Counted from the stretch's first letter, positions 1 to 19,217 are shown. The stretch: 64,000 nt of DNA from Pholiota molesta (GCA_014925825.1 JACGCK010000007.1:310001-374000); one strand, 5' to 3'. Made by a program: numbers and translations. Notes: a model not told the origin generated them from the sequence alone.

Positions 1-2256
1 CATCCGAATCACCGGCCAGCATAGCCGGCCAGAGCTCCTTCAGCCTCCGGTACCCCCTCACAACTTCCTTCTCCTTCTGCAACTCCAGTTCGCGAAGTTG
101 TGCGGGGGTCAGCCGAGTCTGGCGTGCAGCAGCAGGTGTTTTGGATTTGCCGGTTGTTTTATCTTCGGCGAAGAGAGACGTGGAGGGGCCGCCAGAAACA
201 TCATCTGTCTGGGTTGGGCCTCCACCCCTGCCTCTTTTCTTGCGAGAATCGATCACTGAGGGAGCAGACAGTGAGTGTGTTGTGTTGAATGAAAAGGATA
301 TTATTAGTACCTTCATAAACAAGATCTAGCGCTTTGCGCGGTTCGCCCATTATTTCATATATCTCTGCTAACTTCATCTTAGCGTCATTATTTCCAGGGT
401 CAGCGAGCCGAACTGGAAGATACAGCAGTGAGCATGAGATGAGATAGGAATTCATGCAAAAGACATACTATGTTCATAAACATCTGCAGCGTCTCGCAGC
501 TCATCGACATTTCGCATACATGCAGCGGTTTGGAGAAGAATATATATGCTGCTTGTCTGTACCTCTTGGTCAGGCTGGCGTATGCGAAAGGTCAACACGA
601 ATACTCACAGCCGGATCTCCACCTAGAAGTTCATAAATAGGCTTCGCCTCTGCATACATTTCGCGCTCAAAGTACGCATCTGCTATCTCAGCAAACAGGA
701 CCGAATAATCGAGAACATCCTCTGCCAGGACAGCATTTGCATGCAGCTGCAAACCCAGAAAATGCTTAGTCAATTTCAGGACAGGGAATCCGCATGCTAT
801 TACGCACCTTCCCTTCCTCGACGTCCCCCATTTTTATTCGCGCTACGGCAAGTCGGTGGCGTGAATTCGCATCCAGCGGATGGTTGCCTGCCTGCATCGT
901 AGTACCTTCCGCAGGAATTGGTCGTGGGGGCCAATCTTCTGGATCGTATTCCCGATCGTCCTCGCATAAATCCCAATACTTTTGCTCCGCCCGACCCTGC
1001 AACCACCGAGTACCGCGTCGAATGGTCTCGATCGCGCGTCCGTGTTCGCCAAGCACGTTGTACAGATCCGCTAGGAGGAGCAGGTCGATCCTTGTGAACC
1101 CGGCGTTATTGCCGTCAGGGTATGTCTTGAAATAATGGTCCAATGCTTCTTGCAGGAGATTCGCGCATGTGGGGAGCTCGGAGAGTTCTACGAGAATTAC
1201 GTGCAGCTCGCGGAGGACGGTGAGGTCGTGTGGGAAGCGTTTTAGAATGGCGAGGAAGGCATTGCGAGCCTAGCATATATGTCAGTCCAAGAATACAAAC
1301 TATGCAAAAAAGGATATACCGTTCGGAAGTCGCCCATCTCCTTGGCTAGAGATGCACGATCCCACAACGCGTCCACGTTGGTAGGATCCAAGCTGTAAAC
1401 TTTGCGGTAACAATATAGGGCTTGTTGATTATATCCAAGCTCCCTGCGAAATCGTCAGTATGCCCTCTAATAAATAAATAACAGCTGGCGAACTCACCTC
1501 GACTGCCTTGCGAGACGATCCCATTCTTCGGCGTCGTGTCGAAGATGGGCCGCCATAATTCGGAGCTGCAGTGCCTTCTGTCCTTCTTTCATGTCCTCGT
1601 AGCACTGTGCCAGCACCGACCACGCCGCTGCTGCGCGGGGTTCGATCCGGATGACCTCCTGCATAATGCGGATGGCTTCAGGGAGATTGTTGTCGACATA
1701 CGCCTGGTTGCCGTCTCCGATCAGCGCTTTCACCTGTTGCGAGAGCACTGGGCCCGCCACGCGTATTCCTTTCTATGAAAAGTTTAGACGCGTTTTGAGA
1801 TAGTTACATCTGTGCGAACCTTTCGCCGTTTGCGACCAATTCCAGAAGCGGCTCGTAAATCGTCCTTGAACTCTGCTTCCTGCTCCTCAATGTCAAAATC
1901 CCAATCCTTCGTCAATAAATTGGCACTGGTGGAAGTCGACCCATCGCGAAGCCGTATGTTCTTGACAAGACGGCTAATCCAATCAGACAAAAACCCATTA
2001 GTACTTGGAAGGGTACGCACTCAAAATCGCCTTCGATCTCCTGCTCCGCTGCTACCTCCTCCTGTGAAATGACTTCTTGCTCGCTCTCAGATTCGTCAGA
2101 CTGTGCCTCTGAGCCTTCAGTGTCTTCGCCGTCTTCACCGTCCTCGGAGTTGTCAGACGGTTCTTCCTCCCAAGCTTGGTGCCTTTAGCCTTTCCTGCGA
2201 CTGTAGTGATCGTGGTTTTACACACCATATACATCATCCTCTGTACCCTCAAACAT
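1..2256 (-). CDS. TFIIIC TPR subunit, Tfc4/Sfc4-like (3' end outside window)
   Basis: RNA polymerase III initiation factor TFIIIC subunit of the yeast Tfc4 / human GTF3C3 family, a nuclear TPR scaffold that binds the B-type promoter complex and recruits TFIIIB. The protein begins MFEGTEDDVYG, has a long acidic stretch (about 2050-2180, rich in D, E and S), then TPR helices: LIGDGNQAYVDNNLPEAIR and AAAWSVLAQCYEDMKEGQKA near 1560-1720, a second set at 820-1130 (LLLADLYNVLGEHGRAIETI), and more at 330-420 and 640-730. Exons are separated by short introns. The first intron (2183-2221) is only 39 nt and is required to join the start to the acidic exon in frame. About half of the roughly 1000-residue family length is present; the gene runs off the left edge. 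It is divergent from the P450. Family assignment rests on TPR pattern and architecture, not on a search. Confidence 0.85.
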
Positions 2257-2828
2257 GATCAAGAATTAGCAGTTCTAGACTGAATAACGTTTGCTCGCCG
2301 TCCACTGCGCGAAGTTGAGGTGCAAGTTGTCCAAGTCACGCCTTGTGACACCTCGCTTTGGCCTTAACGCTCACCATCGGAGTCAGACAGAGAAAAAGAG
2401 ATTATCTGGTAGAAAGCAAGCAAGGCGCGGCGTACTCTATTCTTGTGTTCATGATTAACAGAGAACTTCGGCAACTAGCCCAGAAAGCTTTGGACCAGGA
2501 AAGCAGTGGCAAATCTTCAGTCTTGTGATCAACGAGGGCTTTGACTTGTGATTTTCTGCAAACGTCGGCTGACATGGCTTGATGGGAAAGGCATGGGAAG
2601 CAGCCCGACTTTGGAGCTTTGAGGACGCGCAGCGACGACGGCATGTCCTGACAAATCGTCGAGAATCAGCGGCAAACTGGCGTTAATCCTGTTCTCTGTG
2701 CAAACACTGGTGCAATCAGATGACGATGCGAGGGAAGACCGACCATTCATATACACCGACGTCAAAACACAAGCTGCTGATTGTCAACTCCCACTAAGAT
2801 ATATATCTTTCTATCCTCTACTTCCATC
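2257..2828. promoter_or_regulatory. Shared intergenic region between divergent TFIIIC subunit and P450
   Basis: This 572-base gap between two head-to-head starts must hold both promoters. A TATA-like run (atatatat) lies near 2799-2806, about 25 bases before the P450 start. No convincing coding frame was seen. The open frames here lack splice signals and family features. Confidence 0.4.
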
Positions 2829-5380
2829 ATGGTGGTCGTCACTCCGGGGGTAGACTTGATAGCTAAAGGCTTCGCTCTGCTGACTGCATATATTGGCATT
2901 CTCTCCACGTCGATTTCCTATCTCACCGCTCGGGCTGGAAGGGATGTTCCCACATGGCCGCTGTTTGCCTTCTGCGCAGGCAGCATCCCTATTGTCGCCA
3001 GCGTCTATGTGATTGGCGGCAAACACTCGAAGAAGAGAGCTGCACGGAGGCTTGGAGCTCGCATGATTACAGAGGTACAAGGCAAATATCCCGGAAACCT
3101 CGATATTCTTCGAGTTATGATCAAGAACCTGGACGTTGGGTATCCGGGTATGTAGTACTCACAGCAAAATGGCCGTCACTAACGGCGGATTTGCGATATA
3201 GGCGATGGTCTTGACGCGCTGTTGGAGAAACACGGACCGGTCATCAACATGCGCGTTATGTGGTCGGATTTGATCTTGACTACGTCCCCAGAGCATATCA
3301 AAACGATATTGGCGTCGGATTTCCAGAACTATGTCAAGGGCAAGTACCTATTGTTTAGACTGCACCTTATGCTCTCTCATTTACGTTCTGCCCAGGTCCA
3401 CGATTCCACTACAATATGGGAGCTGTGTTGGGAACTGGTGTTTTCAACTCTGATGGTAAGTTATATTGCTCGTCGAGGTATACACACCCAAGTACTCATT
3501 GCTTCATAGGTGAAATGTGGAAGTGCGTTACATGACTGAGCTATGAGTTCAACCTGTTTTGACTGAATTCCTTGTGAAGATTCCACCGTTCAATTACCAG
3601 GCCCATGTTCACCCGAGAGCGCATCAGCCACTTCGAGCTATTCGATCGCCAAACCCAACAGGCCATCGGTAAACTTCGCGAGCGCCTTCGCGAGGGATAT
3701 GCCGTAGATTTCCAAGTCAGTGCTTCTCCAACCCCCAACCAACCCAAATTGCGACTGACACCCAGAAAAAACCAGGACTTGATGTCCCGCTTCACCCTCG
3801 ACGCCGCCACCGAGTTCCTCTTCGGAAACTGCGTAGAGTCTCTCTCTGCCGGCCTCCCATACCCACACAACGCGCCCTACGTCCCCCTCGTCCGCCGCAC
3901 GCCCAAGGGCGACGCAGCCAACGCGTTCGCACAGGCGTTCTTGGAGTCGCAGGAGATCATTTCCGTCAGGGAGCGCTCCGGGTGGGTGTGGCCGCTCGGG
4001 GAGATCATGCGGGATAAGACGCATGCGCCGATGCAGATTGTGAACTCGTACATCGAACCCATCGTGGAAGAGGCTTTGAGGAAGAAGCGGCAGAGTCCAA
4101 AGGCGGCGGGGGCGGCGATAGAAGCTGACGATGCGACGCTTTTAGATCATTTGGTAGATGTCACTGACGATCCGGTCGTCCTTAAAGACGAGATGTAAGG
4201 GTTTTTTGGAGCTCACTTCCAGATGTCGGTGCTAATGTTTTGTATTCTTTTGCAGTCTGAACATCATGATTGGTATGTGAAACGATCACATGTTGTAAAT
4301 CCAATATCGCTGAATTGGTTTTATTGTTTAGCGGGACGAGATACCACCGCAGCCACACTGACTTTCATATTTTATTTCCTCGCTATCTATCCCGACGTTT
4401 GCGCGCGTCTTCGCGAAGAAATTATCTCCAAGGTCGGATCGACGCGTCGTCCAGATTACGATGATGTCCGCGACATGAAGTACCTGCGTGCCGTCATTAA
4501 TGGTTAGTCTCCTTCAAATCTTTCATGCACCACGCCCAAATCATCGTTGATACAGAAACTTTGCGTCTATATCCTATCGTGTAAGGCAAACAAAGAATTC
4601 CCATCCTCCCGTCATCTCATTTTTTTTTCAAAGGCCATTCAACGTCCGGGAAAGTATCAACGATACCACATGGGCGTCAGATGATCCGACCAAGAAACCA
4701 TTTTTCATCCCGGCTGGTACCAAGTAAGATAGATCAAGTCTGCCCACAGCTCATATATGATGGCTAATTCGAATTTTGTAGGACTGCCTACTCCGTTTTT
4801 ATGATGCACAGGCGCCCAGACCTGTGGGGTCCCGATGGTAATATCCCGTCTCGCTATCCACTGCTGTGTGCTCACGTATTCATTTTATTATTCAGCTGAG
4901 GAATTTGATCCCGACCGCTTCTTGGATGACCGCCTCAAGAAATACCTCTCCAAGAACCCTTTCATCTTCCTCCCCTTCAACGCCGGCCCACGTATCTGCC
5001 TCGGTCAACAGGTAAGTATTGCACTCGCCTTTTCTTCCTAGCATCCTTCGTCTCGTCATGACTGACAAAACAACCAATTTCATTTATAGTTCGCCTATAA
5101 TGAAATGTCGTTCATGATCATCCGCCTCCTGCAGTCATTCAGCTCTGTCGACCTCGCACCGAGCGCTGCACCGCCTGAGGCGCACCCCCCAGCGGAGTGG
5201 GCCCAAGCGAAAGGGCGCAAGGCTATTGAAAGGCTGTTCCCCAAGATGCATCTTACCATGTATACGAATGTGAGTTTTTCCCCCCGTATTCAAACCATAT
5301 GTCCTGATTTGATGAATGGGAAATATCAGGGAGGTTTGTGGGTCAATATGAATGAAAGCGATGCTGCTGGTACCATTTGA
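2829..5380 (+). CDS. Cytochrome P450, CYP63-like
   Basis: Haem-thiolate monooxygenase of the basidiomycete CYP63 type, a family tied to oxidation of alkanes, fatty acids and aromatic xenobiotics; predicted anchored in the ER membrane. The ATG at 2829 follows an open frame with no upstream ATG, and hydrophobic N-terminal segments follow it. Landmarks in order: [17 protein letters not shown] (3330-3450), WKFHRS (3520-3600), I-helix AGRDTTAA (4333-4360), ExxR as ETLR (about 4556-4567), PFNVRES before the PERF region, FDPDRF (4903-4921), and the haem loop [10 protein letters not shown] with its cysteine ligand (4976-5010). Roughly twelve exons join in frame, and the last tiny exon ends at the stop at 5380. 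One intron, starting at 3341, uses a GC donor (gcaagt). The gene looks intact. CYP63 membership is from recognition of conserved blocks; the subfamily cannot be set without a tree. Confidence 0.9.
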
Positions 5381-6229
5381 AATTGTCATGAATCTTCTCA
5401 TAACTGTATGTGTCTCTTTCTTGGATATGTTCAAAATTCATTGCTTGTATGAACCAATAACTGAATTTGTATAAGTATATGTGATGTAATAATAGCGTCT
5501 ATCCAATGTCTTGACTGCGTGCGCAAGGCGTCAACGCTGCTTGAAATTCTTCAATGCCCAATGTTTCAAACATATCAAGCATATGGTTGTCTAAAGTTAC
5601 TCATTGATAGTTAAGTACAATACAGAACTACGAGTTTGACCGCCACGACAGTTCGATGCAATACACATTTCGGATTTCAATGCGTCCAATTTGAATACCC
5701 CAAACGCGGATCATACGCGTAAGAGAGGCAGGACGAACAGACCGTGAAGTGAATTAATATATAGGCTTGATCGTTATTGGAGACCTCGATGGTACTTATC
5801 AGCCCAAATATCCTGAATCCGATTCTAATGGATCTTGTTGTGGATGTTTGGTAGCTAGCACTCGGGAGAAGCGTGATGGGCTGAGCAAAGTCTCGGTCGT
5901 CCGGCTCGTCGAGTGAATGGGGGCAAGCGAGAGCGGAACCGCAGACAAAGCCACAGGGGCCACAGGCAATATACGAAGCTTTTCAACAGACTAGGAAGGC
6001 GTGCTGCTCAGTGGACGCTATGATGACACAACCTTGTCTCCGCATGCAGTTATTATCAGTACTGAAAGGCTGTGCGCAGGGTCTCTATTAATCATCGCTT
6101 GCCGACCTTGCTTGGGATGAAGTCTACGGCGTGGAGAAGACGTTGGAGGGGCGTGTGCTCATGTTTCACGCCCGCCTACGATCGTAAATACTACTCCATC
6201 ATTTGCTACCCTACTGTCCATCACAGGGC
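5381..6229. other. Intergenic, no gene seen
   Basis: P450 3' flank followed by unremarkable sequence. The only longish frame (6072-6305) runs into the palindrome and has no family features. Confidence 0.5.
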
Positions 6230-7488
6230 GCAGTACCAAATAAATGTGTGTTATTTATTCGGTGGTTATGTAATAGTTTATTTACATCACACTGCAGATA
6301 TCTGACAACAAAGTATTTGGAAGATATTTGGTACAATTTAATAGATAAAAGTGTTCGATTTATCTGCTATATATGAGATGGTTTATCTAATAGAAACTTT
6401 GCAAATAAATTGATGCCCTTTATTTGGAGCATATTTACATATTGAGCAGGTTGATTATTTGACAACATATGTATATGACACAAACAAATAACATTTGAAT
6501 AAAGAAAGCAATTTTATTTGGTAGGAATATTTAAATAAATAAGGAGAGATTATTTGGTAGTTATTGGGTAGCAGATTTGCCTCGTCAAAGGGGCAAATCC
6601 GAAATTTGCCGCGCAAAAAATGGCAAATCTGGAATTTGCCTCGTCAAAGGGGCAAATTCGAAATTTGCCATGCAAAAAATGGCAAATCTAGAATTTGCCT
6701 GGTCAAAGGGGCAAATCCGAAATTTGCCGCGCAAAAAACGGCAAATCTGGAATTTGCCTCAGTGATTTGCCCCTTTGATGAGGCAAATTTTGGATTTGCC
6801 GTTTTTTGCGCGGCAAATTTCGAATTTGCCCCTTTGACGAGGCAAATTCCAGATTTGCCGTTTTTTGTGCGGCAAATTTTGGATTTGCCGTTTTTTGCGC
6901 GGCAAATTTCGAATTTGCCCCTGTGACGAGGCAAATTCCAGATTTGCCGTTTTTTGTGCGGCAAATTTTGGATTTGCCGTTTTTTGCGCGGCAAATTTCG
7001 AATTTGCCCCTGTGACGAGGCAAATTCCAGATTTGCCGTTTTTTGCATGGTAAATTTCGAATTTGCCCCTTTGACGAGGCAAATTCCAGATTTGCCATTT
7101 TTTGCGCGGCAAATTTCGGATTTGCCCCTTTGACGAGGCAAATCTGCTACCAAATAACTACCAAATAATCTCTCCTTATTTATTTAAATATTCCTACCAA
7201 ATAAAATTGCTTTCTTTATTCAAATGTTATTTGTTTGTGTCATATACATATGTTGTCAAATAATCAACCTGCTCAATATGTAAATATGCTCCAAATAAAG
7301 GGCATCAATTTATTTGCAAAGTTTCTATTAGATAAACCATCTCATATATAGCAGATAAATCGAACACTGTTATCTATTAAATTGTACCAAATATCTTCCA
7401 AATACTTTGTTGTCAGATATCTGCAGTGTGATGTAAATAAACTATTACATAAGCACCGAATAAATAATACACATTTATTTGGTACTGC
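6230..7488. mobile_element. Giant inverted repeat / foldback element with internal minisatellite
   Basis: The outer arms (about 6230-6575 and 7143-7488) are reverse complements. Comparing them by eye showed only a handful of mismatches in about 345 bases. They are AT-rich and begin GCAGTACCAAATAAATGTG. Between the arms sits an array of about 19 monomers near 30 bp, each a 19-bp near-palindrome (GGCAAAT....ATTTGCC) plus a 10-11 base spacer (TCGTCAAAGG or GCGCAAAAAAC type), giving a 59-bp higher-order period. Monomer orientation flips near 6765. A weaker inverted match may extend outward (CACAGG at 6223-6228 against CCTGTG at about 7490-7495). No transposase frame is present; the repeat-encoded frames are an effect of the array. 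It is best read as a non-autonomous foldback or MITE-like element. No clear target-site duplication could be fixed. Confidence 0.85.
6571..7145. repeat. 30/59-bp palindromic minisatellite array
   Basis: Core of the foldback element. Two alternating monomer types together make the 59-bp period (for example starts at 6581, 6640 and 6699). About three 59-bp units lie in one orientation on the left and about six in the other on the right, so the array is not itself mirror-symmetric about the element centre. Because 59 is not a multiple of three, all three frames read the same repeating peptide. This explains the spurious long open frames on both strands. Confidence 0.85.
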
Positions 7489-8532
7489 ATCCTGTGCATG
7501 ACGCAGTCTTGAGTCTACTAGCTACAGAGTCAATCACGATGCAAGATTTTCTGATCAGATGCCACTCACTGTCGTGCCGCGCGCAGTGGCCAATGCGCGA
7601 ATGATATTTTTGGGGGTGCCGAAGCATGGAGCTCCGTCATGCTATGGTCAATGGGTGAATGAGATACCTATTCCTGCAGTTTTCATTTCGGCGCCTCTAG
7701 CTTCTAAGTATGGCACTGGGACTATTTTTAATTGCACGGGTTGGCTGAAAATACACAGTAGGCAACTGAGGTTGAACTGAGGACTGGGCTTTGGTTGGAT
7801 CTTCCATTCCAAGAGCGATGATCATACCGCGACCGAAAGAACCTGAGTAGTGCCGAATTCCGTCACACTAAGCGTATTTTTTCAGACGGCCAATTTCTTG
7901 CCGATTGGTCATTGCAACGGACCTTTGATCCTGAGTGGCACGTTCTTAATCTTTACAGTTTACCGCGTTTTTATACAGTTTTAGGATGCCTACCTGCAGG
8001 ATGCTTACGGCCACTCTAAACTGTCTGAATTTATTTCCAATACTCTAATGATTATCTCACTGGGCTTAATCCCTCATTTGATTTGATTTGAAGCTCGCAA
8101 AAATGGAGCTTAATTTCTCTTCACAGGTTCAAGCGCAAAGCGCTCAACAGTAGCAGCGGCGATACGTTTGAGTCCTCGTGGTTTACGCCTGTCGCTGTCT
8201 ACAATTTTGGGCCCAAGGGTAAAATTGTTTGTTCCCTGCCTGCTATCGAAAGAGATCGAGACCATGGACCCTTTCTCTAACAGTATAGCTATGGATTATT
8301 TAGGCATACCATTGCGCCGATAGCTCCACAATGTCCGTGGTGAAACGACATCAACGCGTTTTCGCGTATGAATTTCCGTCGATGGTGAGGTGTCGGCTTC
8401 ACTGCACCCTCTCAGAGATAAACAATGTGGTACCCTGCTGCGGGTATCTGTATATTTAAGCAATCCAGCCCAGTCGAAGGATGCGCAATATAATATCCTA
8501 CAAGGCGCCTTCGCGATAATTCGTTCAACAAA
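7489..8532. other. Intergenic, no gene seen
   Basis: Mixed-composition sequence between the palindrome and the next gene. A 73-codon frame at 7559-7780 has no recognisable features. No terminal repeats or RNA genes were noticed. Confidence 0.4.
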
Positions 8533-9595
8533 ATGTCGTTGACAGAATTTGCCTTCATCGTCGCCTCCCAAAATGCGATGGGTATTGCGGTAAGTGCATC
8601 TTATATTATTTTTCGTATCGCTGACGAGAACAATTTGCTACAGGCTCAACCTACCCTCAGTCAGCCGGTTGAACAGCTCTCTGATACCATACAAAAGGCT
8701 TCGAGAGGATTCTACGATGTTCATAGCCTCTTGATGCGCAAGAAGTCGACCAAAGCCTTGGAACAACTCCGAAGCAGTAAAGCCCTCTTTCGATCGGAAT
8801 TCCAAACTATACATCAGGCCCTGCAGAGTTCTTACCGTCATATCATCGACTTTACGAGCTCGTGTAAACGGGTGCCGGACGAGCGCGGCGTCTCTGCGCA
8901 ACGGTGTCAACGATCTGGAAAGAGTATTCTTCGCGAGTTGCAAGAGGTTACTCGTACGTTCGAGGCAATGTGCGAAGGCTTTGAAGGGCAGAAGCCTGTC
9001 TTATCTGGTATCTCTATCTCAGCGTTTAAGCACAGCATGAAAGGTGCGCAAGTGCGCGGTGTCTTTTCGATTCATTGCGGGATTCATTGTCCTTATTTTA
9101 GGCTTCGCATCGACTGATGGGGAACCTCATCTACCTTATCCGGCGCATGAAGATTCCGTCGTTGTCCTATACGAGGCTCTCAAAGAAATTCTGTCTTCCC
9201 TCAAAGAGCTCTTCATCTTCTGGGACGGCCACGTTTCCTTCCTCAACCTCGTGCTCAACAGGCAGACGAACTATCCCGCTCCTGGAGAAGAGACAAGGGC
9301 TGCAGTCGAGACGTGGATCGACTACCAAAAGATCATCCTGAAAGCCAACAGCTCGATATCTCAGTCAATCGGAACTATGGCTATGGAGCCAGTGATTGTT
9401 TCAATCGAACCGAGCCGTCGCATGCCATGGCGCAGACACACGTATCCTCAGACGAAACTTCGACGAGAGCCTACGATTATGGAGACTCTTCCAAAGCCTG
9501 CAGCACCCTGGCACGAGCCTTCCAAACACCGCGCATATGACGCAAAGTTCGCGTTTTCGGGTCGATTGACGGGCTTCATCAGGGGGTTGTTCTAA
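8533..9595 (+). CDS. Hypothetical helical protein
   Basis: Three exons join cleanly. Exon 1 ends at GCG before a gtaagt donor, exon 2 starts GCTCAACC near 8643, and a second intron (gtatct...ttttag, about 9008-9101) joins in phase. The product is about 320 residues, starting MSLTEFAFIVASQNAM. The middle is predicted almost entirely alpha-helical, with amphipathic stretches such as STKALEQLRSSKALFRSEF and SVVVLYEALKEILSSLKEL. The tail from about 9390 is basic and proline-rich (PSRRMPWRRH). No signal peptide or strong membrane span is evident and no catalytic motif is seen. I do not recognise the family. It may belong to helical domains found in fungal NLR/STAND-like or kinase-linked proteins, but nothing in the sequence proves that. 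Confidence 0.6.
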
Positions 9596-10337
9596 TTGCG
9601 GACACTTTGCTCACCTGGATCCAGAAATATATGTACATGACTATTATAGCTGCGATATTATTGGTACATGGTTATTTATATAAGTTAACGCATGTTCGAC
9701 CAGAGACTTGGAAATAAATTATGATTTCGATCGATTTATCTCATTGCCAAGTACTAAGTATTGGCGGAGTAGTTGGGCGCTTATTTGGGCGTTTAATACT
9801 TTGGCACACATCAAAGGTCAGATCAGTGATCCATTGATGCAATGATGTTACACGCATCTTCAAAGCTTTCTATTGGGGCTTGAATATATGTATCTGTATC
9901 AACTTTATCCTCGGAAAATTTCTGCCTTCCTCTGATTGTGCTCTCGTATGGTCAGGGACGAATATTCCGCCGCCGGGCCGAAAGCAGTAACAATTTCGAT
10001 TTCTTTCGACCCATGTGATGTGTCGTTGACGTAGCTTTTGCTCTTAAACGCCCCCAAATCGTCCTAAAATATACGCTCCTCCCTGCTCCTTCCTTCCCAT
10101 GTTTTCGCCAATCTATTTCCTAGAAGTAAATGCGAAAATAGACGAGAAAAATAGAGTCACTGCAGGTCACTGCCTCGGACCGCTAAATCATCGGGGTAGT
10201 GCCACGAGTCCAACGTGGCTCGGGCTCGTGGCATTCAAGTTTGGCGACATATATGCTTATATATACCATCGCAAGTATATAAATGAAAAAAAAAGTGCTG
10301 TGGTTCAATATCTTGGACGTACCAAGTCTGGTGAAGC
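9596..10337. other. Intergenic, no gene seen
   Basis: 3' flank of the helical-protein gene and promoter of the esterase. Nothing with coding character was seen. Confidence 0.45.
10276..10283 (+). promoter_or_regulatory. TATA box of the SGNH esterase gene
   Basis: TATATAAA lies 54 bases before the ATG at 10338, a normal spacing for a short 5' leader. Confidence 0.5.
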
Positions 10338-11672
10338 ATGTCTTCAAATCGTTTCCTGCTTGCGACTATCGCCATCTTTGCTCTGTTCTTCAATGGCGCA
10401 GCTCTCGCTTCAAACCCTGGCTCTTCGGCCACAGGCCATTGGGTCGATACCTGGACAAGCATGCCCCAATTAACTGAACCAGCCAACCTGCCCAATCCGC
10501 CTTTCAACCAGACCGGCTTGGTCTTCCCTAACTCAACAATCCGCCAAACTCTCCACATGTCGATTGGCGCAGAGCAGATTCGCTTGCGAATCTCCAATGT
10601 ATTCGGAGGCTCTGATCTACCTATCACCGCCGTAACTATCGCCTTGCCCGTGAATGGCTCTGCAGGCGTCAGTGCTATCCAGAAGAATACGCTCAAAACG
10701 GTCACCTTCAGCGGCGACGCCTCTGTGCAGATCCCCAATGGCGCTCTTGTCGTCTCCGACCCTCTTAACTTCCCTGTGCAGCCACAGTCGATGATTACAG
10801 TCACCATTTACACTGCGCAAGGACAGACTACGAATAGCATCACGTCCCATCCCGGCAGCCGGACGACGTCGTGGTTCTCGTTTGGCAATTTCGTCAGCGC
10901 GGAGAACTTGACGGATTCCTCCTTGCAGAGTGTGGCGCATTGGTACTTCCTGAGTGCGGTCGAGGCGTTCGTGCCTCAAAGCTCAGGTGCTCTCGCGCTT
11001 ATTGGAGACAGTATTACGGATGGGCGTGGAAGTGATACTGATAAAAACAACCGGTGAGAATTTTGCGCTGAAGGGAATTAAATATACTCAACAGATCCTG
11101 CCAGCTGGCCCGATCTTGTGTTAGCCAAAATGCAGAAAAATCCTGCCACCAAGAACATTGCAGTCGTGAATCAAGCCGCAGGTGGAAACCGCATCCTCGC
11201 CGACGGCCTCGGTCCTAACGCTTTCGGTCGCATCGAGAGAGACGTCCTCGCCCAATCTGGTATCAAATACGCAATGATCTTCGAGGGCGTCAACGACATC
11301 GGCACCGCCGACGCCACCGAGGCCGCGCAGCAGCTCGTCGGCGACCGCCTCATCTGGGCGTTCAAGCAGATCGTCGCCCGCCTCAAGACGGCCAACCTCC
11401 CCGTCTTCGCGGCCACCATCACGCCGTTCAGCGGCGACCCCACTGTCCAGCCGTACTCCAGCCCCGTCCGCGAGGCGACGCGCCACCGGGTGAATGCGTT
11501 CATTCGCACGAGCGGTATTTTTGACGCGGTGGTGGACCTTGATAAAATTGTGGGCGATCCGGCGAACCCGAGTCAGCTGAACCCCCAGTTTGATTCGGGC
11601 GACTTCTTGCACCCCAACGTGGCTGGGTACCAGGCGATTGCGGATGCGTTTCCGTTGGGCATCTTTACTTAA
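10338..11672 (+). CDS. Secreted SGNH/GDSL-type esterase
   Basis: Predicted extracellular ester hydrolase of the SGNH (GDSL) superfamily. A signal peptide covers about residues 1-24 (LLATIAIFALFFNGAALA). An amino-terminal beta-rich region (HWVDTWTSMPQLTEP onward) precedes the catalytic SGNH domain, the arrangement of fungal lysophospholipase-L1-like esterases. Block I is LIGDSITDGRG (about 10998-11030, nucleophile Ser), block III is EGVNDIG (about 11283-11303), and block V is DFLHPNVAGY with the Asp/His pair (about 11600-11630). One intron begins gtgaga at 11056 and ends ...gccag at about 11106, restoring NNRWPDL in frame. Length about 427 residues. Substrate (acetylated glycan, lipid or aryl ester) cannot be told from sequence. 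Several N-glycosylation sites (NQT, NST) fit secretion. Confidence 0.9.
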
Positions 11673-12200
11673 AAATAAGGCGAGTGGTGGGCTCGGACTG
11701 TAGGGGTTTTACATGTGTTAGCTTGATGGTAGGAATGCATATGATCTTCTCTACTCATGTTGTCCATTGGTCTTTCTATATGGGTTGCGACCAGGTTGCG
11801 ACAGCTCTCCTCTTTCAGCGCTTCAGCTCTCCTAGGCTCTCCTTGTTCGTTACTTGTTCCTGTGGGTTCGGGTTTGAGTCTTTCCCGGGATGACAAATGT
11901 AGCGTACAAAGTCATTACAAAGCGGAATGCTTGCGGAATGCATACCATCTTGTCTACCATCCTCGCCGGAACGTTGAGATAAAGAGATGCCTTCCTCGTG
12001 GTCACACTATGCTTAAACAGTGTTGATTGTTTCAAAAGATGCATCGCGTGCATTGGATGCGCTGGTCATTGTGGTGAAGGTCGGAATTCGTTCGGAAGCA
12101 ATAAAATTTACATACTTAGTCACAGGGGTTCTTTTATTAGCTCGCGTGGTAAAATTGAAGTTTACCGCCTTTCTCTCACCAACCATACCCTAGGCGCGCT
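11673..12200. other. Intergenic, no gene seen
   Basis: Tail-to-head spacer holding the esterase 3' flank and the ABC transporter promoter. Short frames here show no family features. Confidence 0.45.

Positions 12201-19217
<7,017 letters not shown>

Noticed and set aside
6564..7153. Long open frames on both strands reading repeating NLPRKKRQIWNLP-type peptides
   Set aside because: They are produced by the 59-bp minisatellite, which reads through in three frames; not a gene.
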